Below are positions 49,379 through 58,542 of a stretch of DNA of 64,000 bases, in pieces. The stretch lies in contig NZ_BATP01000023.1 of assembly GCF_000739615.1 (NCBI RefSeq), positions 124,001 to 188,000 of the forward strand, read 5' to 3'. Source of the DNA: Haloferula sp. BvORR071. GTDB lineage: Bacteria > Verrucomicrobiota > Verrucomicrobiia > Verrucomicrobiales > Akkermansiaceae. A model generated the notes under the pieces. It did not search any database and was not told the origin of the DNA. It was given only the letters and a program-made list of their open reading frames with translations. A program made the position numbers and the translations under genes. How positions within the stretch are numbered: position 1 is the stretch's first letter; every line of letters begins with the position of its first letter.

Positions 49379-52300
49379 ATGCTGAACAAGCTGATCCACT
49401 GGTCCCTTGCCAACCGAGCCATCGTCGTCGGGATCTCGATCCTGCTGCTGGTGCTAGGCTTCCAGACCGTGAAGGAACTGCCGGTCGAGGTGCTGCCTGA
49501 CCTCACCAAGCCCACGGTGGTAATCCTCACCGAGTCCCCCGGACTCGCGCCGGAGGAAGTCGAAACCCGCGTCACCCAGCCGATCGAAAGCGCCCTCATG
49601 GGCGTCGGCGGTCTCACCCGGGTGCGATCGAATACCGATGTCGCGCTGTCCTTGGTCTTCGCCGAGTTCTCCTGGGGCACGGACATCTACCGGGCCCGCA
49701 CCTTGGTGCAGGAGCGCCTGCAAAGCGTCTCCGAGCAGTTGCCCGCAGGCACGCAGCCCTTCATGACACCGGTCGCTTCCCTGATGGGTGAAATCCTGTT
49801 AGTCGGCGTCCGCTCAACCCTGAAGGAAGGCGATCCCGGCTACCTGCCTCCGCGCGAGATCCGCTCGCTTGCCGATTGGACCATCCGGCGCCGCCTGCAA
49901 AGCGTGCAGGGCATCGCCGAGATCCTGAACATGGGTGGCGGCGTGAAGCGCATGGAGATCCAGCCGGATCCCTACCGCATGCAGGCCGCCGGCGTCTCGC
50001 TGGAGGAATTGCGCCAGGCCGCGGCAGAAGCGGCCAGCACCACCACCGGCGGCTTCATCGATTCCGGCTCCACCGAGATCATGGTCCGCAACCTGGCCAT
50101 GACCGTGCAGGTCGAGGACATCGCCGGCACCGTGATCAAGAAGGTCCAGGATCGACCGATCTCCATCGCCGATGTGGCCAAGGTCGAGTGGGGCACCGAG
50201 CCGATGCGCGGCGATGCCTCGCTCAACGGCACCCCCGGCGTGATCATGTCGATCACCAAGGCACCGGGCTTCGACACCGTGAAGCTCACCGGTGAGATCA
50301 CCAAGGCCCTCGATGAACTCAAGGCCACGCTGCCTCAGGGCGTCGAGACCGTGGTGCTCTTCCAGCAGAAGGACTTCATCGATCACGCCATCGACAACCT
50401 CATCGAGGCAATCCGCGAGGGCGCGATCATGGTGATGATCGTGATCTTCCTCTTCCTGCTGAACTTCCGCACCACTTTCATCACCCTGATGGCGATGCCC
50501 CTGAGCTTCGCGATCACGCTGATCACCTTCAAGTGGCTGCACATCTCCGTGAATTCGATGACCCTCGGCGGCCTCGCCGTGGCCATCGGCATGGTGGTGG
50601 ACGATGCGATCGTGGACGTGGAGAACGTCTACCGCCGCCTCTTGGAGAATGCCGCACTGGAGAAGCCGCACCCGAAGATCCAGGTGATCGCACGCGCCTC
50701 GGGCGAAGTCCGGAACTCGATCCTCTACGCCACACTGTTGATCATCCTGGTGTTCCTGCCGCTGCTCGGCCTGAGCGGGGTAGAGGGCAAGCTCTTCGCG
50801 CCGATCGCGATTGCGACCATCATCTCGATGATCGCCTCCTTCATCGTCTCGCTGGCGGCCATTCCGGTGCTCTGCTCCTTCCTGCTGAATCCAAAGCACG
50901 GCAAGGAACACAAGGACGGCATGCTCACCCGCGGCATGAAGTGGCTGCTGGAGCACACCCTGCTCCGTTTCGGCCTGAACCAGCCCTTCCTCTTGTTAGG
51001 CGGGGTGCTGGCACTGGTCGTCGTTTCCTTCAGTCTCTATCCGCAGATGGGCAAGGACTTCCTTCCCGCCTTCAAGGAAGAGACCGCACTGGTCTCCACC
51101 ACCTCGGCGCCGGGCACTTCGCTCGCAGAGATGAACCGCATCTGCGATGCCGTGGAGCAGCAACTCCTCAGCATTCCCGAGGTCCAGAAAGTCGGTCGGC
51201 GCCTCGGACGCGCCGAGCGCGGCGACCACGTGGTACCGGTGTCAACCGCCGAGTTCGACGTCGATTTCCGCAAGGAAGGCGGCGGACGCAGCCGCAAGGA
51301 TGTGCTCGCTGACATCCGCGCCAAGATCAAGACCGTACCCGGCACCTTCAGCGTGCTCACCGGCCCGCTCGCGGACCGCATCGGCCACATGCTCAGCGGT
51401 GTCTCGGCACCGGTGGCGGTGAAGATCTTTGGGCCGGACCTCGACAAGCTGCGCGAGATCGGCACCCAGGTGCAGGCGGTCGCAAAGACCATCCCCGGCT
51501 TCGAGGATGCCAAGCTCGACCAGCAGTCCTCGATTCCCCAGATCCGGATCGAGGCGGACCGCGATCGCGCCCGCGCCTATGGCATCGCCCCGGGCCACTT
51601 GAATGAGCAGGTCTCCACCCTGGTCGGCGGCGAGGAAGTCGCCGAACTCCGTGAAGGCCAGCGCAGCGTCGGCCTCGTCGTGCGCCTGCCCGGCGACTGG
51701 CGGGATTCGCCGGACAAGCTCGCCGAGCTGCCGGTGGAAACCGGCAGCGGCCAACGCGTGCCGCTCTCGCTGGTGGCCGATGTCCGTGAGGCCAAGGGGC
51801 CGAACAACATCAGCCGCGAGAACAACCAGCGCCGCTTCGCCGTGGCGATCAAGCCGACCGCGCGCGACGTGGGCGCACTGGTGACCAAGCTGCAGGCCGA
51901 GGTCGCTGAGAAGATCAAGCTGCCGGAAGGCTACTTCGTCAGCTACGAGGGCGAGTTCCAGGCACAGAAGGAAGCCTCGCAGCGGATCATGATCCTCAGC
52001 GGCGTGGTCTTCCTGATCATCGCCTTCCTGCTCTACGGCTACTTCCGCACTCCCTTCTTCGCCATCCAGGTGCTCTGCGATATCCCGCTGGCCCTCGTCG
52101 GCGGGCTGATCTTCACCTGGATCATGCTGAACAACATCAGCATTGCCACTCTGGTCGGCTTCATCGCGGTGGCGGGCGTGGCGGCACGGAATAGCATCAT
52201 GCTGATCTCCCACTACCTGCACCTCATGCAGCACGAGGGAGCCGCCTTCAGCAAGGCGATGGTCATCCGCGGCACCAAAGAGCGACTCGTTCCCGTGCTG

Positions 52301-52516
52301 ATGACCGCGCTCTCCGCCGGCATCGGCCTGATCCCGCTGGTGCTCGCTGCCGATCAACCGGGCAAGGAGATCCTCCACCCCGTGGCAGTGGTCATCACCG
52401 GCGGCCTGATCACCAGCACCCTGCTCGGCCTGGGGGTGACTCCGGCCGTCTTCTACGCCTTCGGCCGCAAGGCCGCTGCCAAGTCCATCGAACTCGAAGC
52501 ACCCGCTTCGCATTGA
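49379..52516 (+). CDS. RND heavy-metal efflux permease, CzcA/CusA family
   Basis: ATG 49379 lies 2 bases after the adaptor stop and gives 1045 residues. Features are 'SLANRAIVVGISILLLVLGFQTVKELPVEVLPDLTKPTVVI', the CzcA porter start; 'GMVVDDAIVDVENVYRRLLEN' in TM4; 'VGRRLGRAERGDHVVPVSTAEFDV' in the second half; and 'LVGFIAVAGVAARNSIMLISHY' near the C-terminus. It would pump divalent or monovalent metal ions from periplasm or cytoplasm with the adaptor and channel encoded upstream. Metal choice (Cu/Ag versus Zn/Co/Cd) is not fixed by the visible motifs; the His-rich accessory proteins fit several. TTA codons sit at 49796 and 50993 in YTGTTAG. Confidence 0.92.
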   Translation: MLNKLIHWSLANRAIVVGISILLLVLGFQTVKELPVEVLPDLTKPTVVILTESPGLAPEEVETRVTQPIESALMGVGGLTRVRSNTDVALSLVFAEFSWGTDIYRARTLVQERLQSVSEQLPAGTQPFMTPVASLMGEILLVGVRSTLKEGDPGYLPPREIRSLADWTIRRRLQSVQGIAEILNMGGGVKRMEIQPDPYRMQAAGVSLEELRQAAAEAASTTTGGFIDSGSTEIMVRNLAMTVQVEDIAGTVIKKVQDRPISIADVAKVEWGTEPMRGDASLNGTPGVIMSITKAPGFDTVKLTGEITKALDELKATLPQGVETVVLFQQKDFIDHAIDNLIEAIREGAIMVMIVIFLFLLNFRTTFITLMAMPLSFAITLITFKWLHISVNSMTLGGLAVAIGMVVDDAIVDVENVYRRLLENAALEKPHPKIQVIARASGEVRNSILYATLLIILVFLPLLGLSGVEGKLFAPIAIATIISMIASFIVSLAAIPVLCSFLLNPKHGKEHKDGMLTRGMKWLLEHTLLRFGLNQPFLLLGGVLALVVVSFSLYPQMGKDFLPAFKEETALVSTTSAPGTSLAEMNRICDAVEQQLLSIPEVQKVGRRLGRAERGDHVVPVSTAEFDVDFRKEGGGRSRKDVLADIRAKIKTVPGTFSVLTGPLADRIGHMLSGVSAPVAVKIFGPDLDKLREIGTQVQAVAKTIPGFEDAKLDQQSSIPQIRIEADRDRARAYGIAPGHLNEQVSTLVGGEEVAELREGQRSVGLVVRLPGDWRDSPDKLAELPVETGSGQRVPLSLVADVREAKGPNNISRENNQRRFAVAIKPTARDVGALVTKLQAEVAEKIKLPEGYFVSYEGEFQAQKEASQRIMILSGVVFLIIAFLLYGYFRTPFFAIQVLCDIPLALVGGLIFTWIMLNNISIATLVGFIAVAGVAARNSIMLISHYLHLMQHEGAAFSKAMVIRGTKERLVPVLMTALSAGIGLIPLVLAADQPGKEILHPVAVVITGGLITSTLLGLGVTPAVFYAFGRKAAAKSIELEAPASH

Positions 52517-52599
52517 ATGAACGAATGAATGAAAGTCACGGACTCACGTCCCAATCTCAACTGAATCGAACGAACAACCGACAACCCCAAGCAACGATC

Positions 52600-53124
52600 A
52601 TGAAATCCAACATCAGCCTGCTGTTCGCCGTCCTCGGCCTCGCCTTCTCTCCCGCTCTTCGTGCCGCCGATGAGCACGAGCACAAGGACGGCGACAAGAA
52701 GGAGGCCCATGAGCACGGCAAGAAGCAGCCCGGCCCGAACGGCGGCCGCATCGTCACCTCCACCGAGCCGCACTTCGAGTTCTTTGTCATGCCCGATGGC
52801 AAGGTGAAGATCACCTTCCTCGGTGAGGACGGCAAGGCCACCGCTCTCAAGGAGCAAAGCGTCACCCTCACCGGCGGCGACCGCGCCAAGCCCACCAAAC
52901 TGGCCTTTGCCAAGGACGGCGACTCCCTTGTCTCCGACAAGGCGCTCCCCGAAGGCAAGGAAGTCCCCGTCGTCCTCCAGGTGAAGGTCACTCCTGACGC
53001 CAAGACCGTGAGCGAGAAGTTCAACGTCAACCTCGCCGACTGCCCGACCTGCAAGTTCAAGGAATACGCCTGCATCTGCGAGCACGGCGGCGACGACCAC
53101 GAAGGTCACGATCACAAGCATTGA
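52600..53124 (+). CDS. Exported His-rich metal-binding protein
   Basis: ATG 52600 gives 174 residues beginning with a signal peptide ('ISLLFAVLGLAFSPALRA', cleavage near 24). The mature N-terminus is 'DEHEHKDGDKKEAHEHGKKQ'. A beta-rich middle ('NGGRIVTSTEPHFEFFVMPDGKVKITFL') resembles the periplasmic domains found with CzcCBA pumps. The end has Cys and His ligands 'CPTCKFKEYACICEHGGDDHEGHDHKH'. It follows the pump gene by 83 bases on the same strand and is probably its periplasmic metal donor. The family is a known companion type in Verrucomicrobiota, but I cannot name it. Confidence 0.8.
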   Translation: MKSNISLLFAVLGLAFSPALRAADEHEHKDGDKKEAHEHGKKQPGPNGGRIVTSTEPHFEFFVMPDGKVKITFLGEDGKATALKEQSVTLTGGDRAKPTKLAFAKDGDSLVSDKALPEGKEVPVVLQVKVTPDAKTVSEKFNVNLADCPTCKFKEYACICEHGGDDHEGHDHKH

Positions 53125-53150
53125 TCGAACGGCAACGCCGTTCCGGAACA

Positions 53151-53260
53151 AAGCCCAGGGTTGGCCGGCGTCCTTCGTAGCCCCAGAGGGCGAAGAAGGG
53201 CGCAGGCCTACCCTGGGTACCCGCCGAACCTATCACTCGACCCCGAAGGGGTCGCAGCGC
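53151..53260. repeat. Dispersed intergenic repeat (AAGCCCAGGGT ... ACCCTGGG type)
   Basis: CCCAGGGT (53154-53161) is complementary to ACCCTGGG (53210-53217), and GACCCC-GAA-GGGGTC (53239-53253) is a perfect 6-bp hairpin. The same modules, an AAGCCC start, a 3-base-loop hairpin and GAAGGG, recur at 55211-55289. The element fills the spacer between the His-rich protein gene and the convergent hydrolase gene. Confidence 0.65.
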
Positions 53261-53268
53261 GCCCCACA

Positions 53269-54558
53269 TCACTTCCCGTCCCCTTGGAGCGCCGCCTCGA
53301 AAAACTCCCCCAACTCCCGCGAGATCCTCTCATGCACCTCCTTCGCCGGCCGCTTCCCCGTCTTGGACAACCTCGGCCAAGGTGAACGGAAAATCGCATC
53401 GCTGAAGCCCAGGTGGGAAACCCCATTCATCACCACCCGCTTCCGCGCCGGCCCCACCATCGCCGCTTGCAAGCGCGCCTCGGCCTGCCGGACCAAAGTC
53501 TCCTCCGCCGATTCTCCAGGCACAGCGGCTAAGCCAAGCCACGGCGGCAACTCCGAATCAAAGAACAGAAAAGGCCCGCGCGGATCCTCCCCCGGAAAGC
53601 AAAGGCCGTCTTCATTCGCCCCTGCCCGAAACAAGGGATTCGTCGCACACAGCCTCAGCGCATACGAGCCGCCGAAGGAAAAGCCGAAGATCCCCATCCG
53701 CTGGAAGTCCAGACGTCCTGTTAGACGGGTGACGGTATCGCCATCGCCGTTCAAGGCCCGCACCGTCCGCTCCAGGTTGCGATCGCGCGCCGCGAAGCAC
53801 TTCTCCCCGAGCGCCAGGAACTCGTCCACCTTCGCTTGGGTGCTGAAGTCAGGTGATCCGGGCAGCTCCGAGGTGACGACACTGCCATCCACATAGCGGA
53901 CCCGCGAAGCTTGGCCGGGATGATCCACCGCGATCACCACGAAGCCGCGGCTCGCCAGGTCGGAAACCTGCGCCACATTCTCCGCGCGGTGCCCGGTCCA
54001 TGAGTGCTCGTAGAAGATCACCGGAAAGCGCTGCGGCGTGGCCAGCAGCGGCGCATCCACCCCGATCGGCACCATGGCCTTCGCCAGATGATGGAAGGGG
54101 AATTTCGGTGCCAGCCCCTGATCCGCCAGCCAACGCGAAAACTTGCCCTTGGCTTCGGTCGGATACCAGGCCTGCGCCACCAGCCGCGGCTCAACGCCCT
54201 CCGCCGGGATCTCGAACCTGCAGGTGCCCACCTGATGCGGTCCCTGCCACTCGGGCAACACCGGCTGCGGCAAGGCCCAGCCCAAGACCAGCGTGGCCGC
54301 CGCTCCGCCCAATGCCATGGCAGCACCCAAAATCCGCCGGATTTTGCTTCGGCTTCCCAGAACAAACGCCGCCAGCCCTCCGACCGCGACCGGCAGCAGC
54401 CACTCCTTCGCATCGCCCATCCCGTAGGCCAGTGCGACCGCCCCAAGCCCGAGCCCCGCGGCTAAGCTACTACCACGTCGCGACGGCAGGACCGGAGCAA
54501 CGACCACAAGCCCACAGGCGAGCCAGTCGGACCATGAGCTTCCGTTCATCGTGAGCAT
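53269..54558 (-). CDS. Alpha/beta hydrolase, PAF-acetylhydrolase-like, with membrane N-terminus
   Basis: The 429-residue protein has about three hydrophobic helices in its first 100 residues. The catalytic domain follows: 'FPVIFYEHSWTGHRAENVAQVSDLASRGFVVIAVDHPGQASRVRYVDG', the nucleophile elbow in 'MGIFGFSFGGSYALRLC' (GxSxG), and 'VMNGVSHLGFSD' with a candidate His. This pattern is that of the platelet-activating-factor acetylhydrolase group and related dienelactone-hydrolase folds. It would act on phospholipid-like esters at the membrane. It is convergent with the metal region and divergent from the Cys-rich protein gene at 54678, and its link to metals is not evident. Confidence 0.82.
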   Translation of the reverse strand: MLTMNGSSWSDWLACGLVVVAPVLPSRRGSSLAAGLGLGAVALAYGMGDAKEWLLPVAVGGLAAFVLGSRSKIRRILGAAMALGGAAATLVLGWALPQPVLPEWQGPHQVGTCRFEIPAEGVEPRLVAQAWYPTEAKGKFSRWLADQGLAPKFPFHHLAKAMVPIGVDAPLLATPQRFPVIFYEHSWTGHRAENVAQVSDLASRGFVVIAVDHPGQASRVRYVDGSVVTSELPGSPDFSTQAKVDEFLALGEKCFAARDRNLERTVRALNGDGDTVTRLTGRLDFQRMGIFGFSFGGSYALRLCATNPLFRAGANEDGLCFPGEDPRGPFLFFDSELPPWLGLAAVPGESAEETLVRQAEARLQAAMVGPARKRVVMNGVSHLGFSDAIFRSPWPRLSKTGKRPAKEVHERISRELGEFFEAALQGDGK

Positions 54559-54677
54559 TTGGGAGGAGACCAGGCAGCATTTCGCGATCCGGCCTCCCGA
54601 CTTTCAGCACACCCGCAGCGGATACCAAGGGAATATCGCCTTGACCCACGGCATCCCACGGGCGACCCCTATTTGCG

Positions 54678-55034
54678 ATGCGACGGCTAATAGCAGCTTT
54701 TCTGCTGGCCTGCCTCGGGATGCTGATCCCGCTGGCAGCCTCGCCGGTGCGCATCTGTCTCGTGGAAACCAAGGCGGCCGCTTCCTGTTGCGCCAAGTGC
54801 AAGCAGAAGCACACGCCGGAGTGCTGCCTCGATGTCGAGCGCTTGCCGAAGGCCCAACCGCCAGCCACTCCCGTCGGGCTCCCGCCGGCAGCGGCAATCG
54901 ACCTGCCGCCAGTGGTTTTCGAATTGCCGCCGGTGAACCTCGTTCCGCTCGCGGCCTTCGATTGGTTCGAGCCGATCCGCGGACCGGATACACCCTGTTG
55001 CCTACGGGCGCGATTGGGAGTCTGGAGACTGTGA
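54678..55034 (+). CDS. Secreted Cys-rich protein
   Basis: The 118-residue protein has a signal peptide ('LIAAFLLACLGMLIPLAA'). Cys residues cluster as 'RICLVETKAAASCCAKCKQKHTPECCLDV' (six Cys), then a Pro-rich stretch ('PPAAAIDLPPVVFELPPVNLVP') and a terminal 'CCLRA'. The spacing suggests metal binding or disulfides in the periplasm. It precedes the ABC-exporter operon by about 310 bases of repeat DNA and is the second secreted thiol- or His-rich protein of the region. No family is recognised. Confidence 0.62.
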   Translation: MRRLIAAFLLACLGMLIPLAASPVRICLVETKAAASCCAKCKQKHTPECCLDVERLPKAQPPATPVGLPPAAAIDLPPVVFELPPVNLVPLAAFDWFEPIRGPDTPCCLRARLGVWRL

Positions 55035-55347
55035 AGCGCCGGCCTTGAGCCGACGTCGGACTGCGTCTTTGCCGCTGTCCTATGCGCGCCCCTTTGCGGG
55101 CATCCAGTGATCTCCAGTTCCCTAACAATACTTCCGTCGATTCTCCTCGTTTCGTCCCGGAGACACGGCCCATTCGCCGCCCCAAAGGCTCGGCCACTGT
55201 CGAAGGTCTTCGTCCCCAAGGGACGGCTCATAAAAGCCCGGCACGCAGTGCCGGCTAGGCCACCCAAAAGCATCGCGTCCTGAAGGGACGCCTCATGCAG
55301 GGAAATGCCAAATCCACCGAATCGCCGCGCCCATCCCCACAGTCGCT
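55035..55347. repeat. Intergenic repeat cluster, no gene seen
   Basis: The 313-base spacer carries CGTCCC-CAA-GGGACG (55211-55225), CCGGCAC-GCA-GTGCCGG (55238-55254) and CGTCCTGAAGGGACG (55275-55289). Its AAGCCCGG and GAAGGGACG modules match the 53.15 kb element. The first 150 bases show no repeat or reading frame worth calling. No promoter could be assigned with confidence for the exporter operon. Confidence 0.6.
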
Positions 55348-56715
55348 ATGACTCCCTCTCTCGATACGCTCACCCGCCGTGAGCCCGAACACGCCGCCCC
55401 GCGGCGCGTCCCCGCGTGGTTGCTGCCTTTCGGCCTGCTCGCCGCCTTCGCAGCCCTATTCTTCGCTCTCTTCCGCGACCGCCTCTTGCCCGCTCCTGCG
55501 GTCACCACCGCCATCGTCCTCACCACCTCCGCCAAGCAAGGCGACGTCACACCAGCCGCCGCCGAGGGCAGTATGCTGTTCCAAGCCAGCGGCTGGATCG
55601 AACCCGATCCCCTGCCGGTGAAGGCCACCGCATTGATCGATGGCGTGGTCGACCAGGTCCAGGTCCTCGAAGGTCAAGCGGTCCAGAAAGGCCAGCCGCT
55701 CGCCACCTTGATTGATGCCGATGCCAAGCTCGCCCTCGCTGCCGCGGAGCGCACTCATGCCGCCCTAGGTTCCGCCTGTATCGCCCACCAGGCTTCCGTC
55801 GAGACACTCAGGAAAAAGCTCCAAGGCGCCGCCACCCGCATCGCTGCCGCCAAGGCTTCAGAGGATGAAGCCGAGGACCGCTATTCCCGGCTCAAGGATC
55901 TCAAGACCGCGGTTTCCGAATCGGACATCGTGTCCGCCCGGCTCCGCTATGAGCGCGATCGCTCCCTGCACCTCGCCGCCCAGGCCGAGGCCGCGGAGCT
56001 CGAAGCCGAGATTACCCGCGTGACTCTCGAAACCGACTCGAAGCGCGATGAGATCCTCACCGCCGCCGTCGCTGTCGATCAGGCAAAGCTCGCTCTCGAA
56101 CGCACCCGTATCCTTGCCCCGATCTCCGGCCGCATCCTGCGTTTGGCCGCTGCGCCCGGCCAAAAGAAGATGCTTCTGATGGACGATCCCGACAGCTCGA
56201 CCATCGCGATCCTCTACGATCCCGCCCACCTCCAGGTGCGGGTCGATGTGCCTCTGGCAGATGCCGCCAAGCTCAGCGTCGGCCAGCAGGCCAAGGTCCG
56301 TTGCAGCCTGCTGCCGGACAAATCCTTCGCCGGCGAGGTCACCCGCATCACCGGCGAGGCCGACCTGCAACGCAACACCCTGCAGGTGAAAGTCCGGATC
56401 GAGCAACCCACGGAACAGCTCCGTCCGGAAATGCTCTGCCGCGTCGAGTTCCTCGGCAGCGCCTCCTCTAACAGCTCGGCAAGCACCGGCTCACTCGCCG
56501 CCTGGGCCCCCGCCGCCGCCATCGATGGTGGTAATGTCTGGGTCTGCGATCCCGAATCGAAACGCGTCGCCAAACGCGCGGTGCAAGCCAGCAGCGAAAC
56601 CCGCGACGGCATGATCCGCATCACCGAAGGCCTCCGCCCCGGCGAACACGTCATCCTTTCCCCGCAAGGCCTCCACGAAGGCCAGCGCGTCAAACCCCAA
56701 CTCTCCAAGCCATGA
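55348..56715 (+). CDS. ABC exporter periplasmic adaptor (MacA/HlyD-like)
   Basis: The 455-residue protein has a basic N-terminus, one membrane helix (about 24-43), a lipoyl domain ('VKATALIDGVVDQVQVLEGQAVQKGQPLATLIDADAKLAL'), a long coiled coil (about 128-240), a second lipoyl half ('RTRILAPISGRILRLAAAPGQKK') and a beta-barrel end. It would join the inner-membrane ABC exporter encoded by the next three genes to an outer-membrane channel. It overlaps the ATPase gene by four bases (ATGA). A CTAACAG string lies at 56468 in the gene. Confidence 0.88.
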   Translation: MTPSLDTLTRREPEHAAPRRVPAWLLPFGLLAAFAALFFALFRDRLLPAPAVTTAIVLTTSAKQGDVTPAAAEGSMLFQASGWIEPDPLPVKATALIDGVVDQVQVLEGQAVQKGQPLATLIDADAKLALAAAERTHAALGSACIAHQASVETLRKKLQGAATRIAAAKASEDEAEDRYSRLKDLKTAVSESDIVSARLRYERDRSLHLAAQAEAAELEAEITRVTLETDSKRDEILTAAVAVDQAKLALERTRILAPISGRILRLAAAPGQKKMLLMDDPDSSTIAILYDPAHLQVRVDVPLADAAKLSVGQQAKVRCSLLPDKSFAGEVTRITGEADLQRNTLQVKVRIEQPTEQLRPEMLCRVEFLGSASSNSSASTGSLAAWAPAAAIDGGNVWVCDPESKRVAKRAVQASSETRDGMIRITEGLRPGEHVILSPQGLHEGQRVKPQLSKP

Positions 56716-57392
56716 GCCTACCGATGATTGAATGCCGCGGGGTTTCGAAGAGCTACCACAAGGGCAGTACCGTGGTCACCCCGCTGGAGAAGCTCGACCT
56801 GCAGGTGGCCAAGGGCGAGTTCCTCGCGCTCATGGGGCCCTCCGGCTCAGGCAAGACCACCTTGCTCAACCTGCTCTCCGGCATCGACTCGCCCAGCGAG
56901 GGCGCACTGCTGATCGATGGCAAGGACATCGCTAAGCTCGGCCGTCGCGACCTCACCAAGTGGCGCGCCAGCCACGTCGGCTACATCTTCCAGCTCTACC
57001 ACCTCGTACCGGTGCTCACTGCCTTCGAGAATGTCGAGCTGCCGCTGCTGCTGTCCCCGATGGCGAAGAAGGAACGCCACCAGCGCGTGGAATCCGCCCT
57101 CGCCCTCGTCGGCCTCGCCGACCGTATGCATCACAATCCTTCCGAACTCTCTGGCGGCCAAGAGCAGCGCGTCGCCATCGCCCGCGCCTTGGTCGCAAAC
57201 CCCTCGCTGTTGGTCGCGGACGAACCCACCGGCGACCTCGACCGCGAATCGGCCACCCGCATCCTTGATCTTCTCCGCCAGCTCTCCCGCGATCACGGCA
57301 AGACCATCGTGATGGTCACCCACGATCCCCGTGCCGCGGAAGCCGCCGATCGCACCCTGCATCTGGAGAAAGGCCAGCTCATGCTGTCATGA
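56712..57392 (+). CDS. ABC transporter ATPase, LolD/MacB-type
   Basis: The 226-residue ATPase has Walker A '[16 protein letters not shown]', the Q loop region '[25 protein letters not shown]' typical of LolD/MacB, the signature '[16 protein letters not shown]', Walker B '[13 protein letters not shown]' and the H loop '[17 protein letters not shown]'. It would energise the two permeases encoded directly after it, with which it overlaps (4 bases) or nearly abuts. The signature has LSGGQEQ as in the Lol group. Confidence 0.93.
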   Translation: MSLPMIECRGVSKSYHKGSTVVTPLEKLDLQVAKGEFLALMGPSGSGKTTLLNLLSGIDSPSEGALLIDGKDIAKLGRRDLTKWRASHVGYIFQLYHLVPVLTAFENVELPLLLSPMAKKERHQRVESALALVGLADRMHHNPSELSGGQEQRVAIARALVANPSLLVADEPTGDLDRESATRILDLLRQLSRDHGKTIVMVTHDPRAAEAADRTLHLEKGQLMLS

Positions 57393-58537
57393 ACGCCATC
57401 GTCAATCTACTACGCCTCTCGTGGGTTCAGCTCACGCGGCACAAAGTCCGCTCGCTGCTCACAGTCCTCGGCGTGGCAGCGGGCATGTTCCTCTTCACCG
57501 CGGTCGAAACGCTCCAGCACGCGCTCGCCAAGGCCACCGAGGAAACCGCCGCCGATACCACCTTGGTGGTCTATCGCCAGAATCGCTTCTGCCCCTCCGC
57601 CAGCAAGCTGCCCGAGCACTATGCCGATGAGATCCGCCGCATGCCCGGTGTGCGCGAGGTCATCCCCGTGCAGATCGTGGTCAACAACTGCGGTGCCTCG
57701 CTTGACGTGATCACCTTCCGCGGCGTCCCGGATGATGAACTCGAAAAGTTTGCGCCCGAGATCAAGGTCACCCAAGGCAGCATGCAGGAATGGAAAGCCC
57801 GCGGCGACGGGGCCCTGCTCGGCGAAGTCTTCGCCCAACGCCGTGGCCTGAAACCCGGCGACCGTTTCAGCGGCGCGGGCGTGACCGTCCACGTGGCAGG
57901 CATCATTTCCTCGCCCTTCCCGCAGGACAACAACGTGGCCTACGTGAAGCTGCCCTTCCTGCAACGCGCCTCGAAGGTCGGCCTCGGCACCGTCACCCAG
58001 TTCAACGTCCGCGTGAATTCCTCCAAGGACCTTGCGCCCGTGGCCAAGGCCATCGACGAGCGCTTCCACTCCGACGCCAATCCCACCGACACCCGCCCGG
58101 AGAAGGCCTTCTTCGCGGAATCCGCCAGCCAGCTCATCCAGATCATCGGCTTCACCCGCTGGCTCGGCATCGGCGCGGTGCTGGCGGTCGGCGCACTGGT
58201 GGCGAATGCCCTGCTCTTGGTCGTCCGCGGCCGCGTGAAGGAAAACGCGGTCCTGCGCACCCTCGGCTATCCCGGCCGCGCCATCGCCTGCCTGGTGGTC
58301 AGCGAGGGCGGCATGCTCGGCCTGATCGGCGGGGCCGCGGGCGTCAGTCTCGCCGCCCTCTTCCTCCACTGGCGCAGCTTCACCATGGGCAATGAAGGCC
58401 AGACCCTCGCGGTCCAGCCGGACGCTACGGTAGTCACCCTCGGCATCGGCTTCGCCTTGGCCCTCGGCATCCTCGCCTCCCTTTGGCCGGCATTTCAGGC
58501 CATAACGCAACCGATCGTGAAAAACCTGCGGAACTAA
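57389..58537 (+). CDS. ABC transporter permease 1 (MacB_PCD/FtsX type)
   Basis: The 382-residue permease has an N-terminal helix with the family start 'RLSWVQLTRHKVRSLLTVLGVAAGMFLFTAVETLQHAL', a periplasmic domain of about 210 residues, and three C-terminal helices (about 255-277, 300-325, 350-372). 'RVKENAVLRTLGYPGRAIACLVVSEGGMLGLIGG' is the coupling-helix region typical of FtsX-fold proteins. It overlaps the ATPase gene by four bases and is followed by a second, distinct permease gene after 5 bases, so a heterodimer is likely. Confidence 0.9.
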   Translation: MNAIVNLLRLSWVQLTRHKVRSLLTVLGVAAGMFLFTAVETLQHALAKATEETAADTTLVVYRQNRFCPSASKLPEHYADEIRRMPGVREVIPVQIVVNNCGASLDVITFRGVPDDELEKFAPEIKVTQGSMQEWKARGDGALLGEVFAQRRGLKPGDRFSGAGVTVHVAGIISSPFPQDNNVAYVKLPFLQRASKVGLGTVTQFNVRVNSSKDLAPVAKAIDERFHSDANPTDTRPEKAFFAESASQLIQIIGFTRWLGIGAVLAVGALVANALLLVVRGRVKENAVLRTLGYPGRAIACLVVSEGGMLGLIGGAAGVSLAALFLHWRSFTMGNEGQTLAVQPDATVVTLGIGFALALGILASLWPAFQAITQPIVKNLRN

Positions 58538-58542
58538 GAGCG

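Noticed and set aside
3038-53724. CTGTTAG as a replication-polarity (KOPS-like) motif, from its 9:3 strand ratio
   Set aside because: About 43 kb of genes lie on the plus strand and 17 kb on the minus, which explains the ratio because most copies are in frame. Only the enrichment itself is reported.
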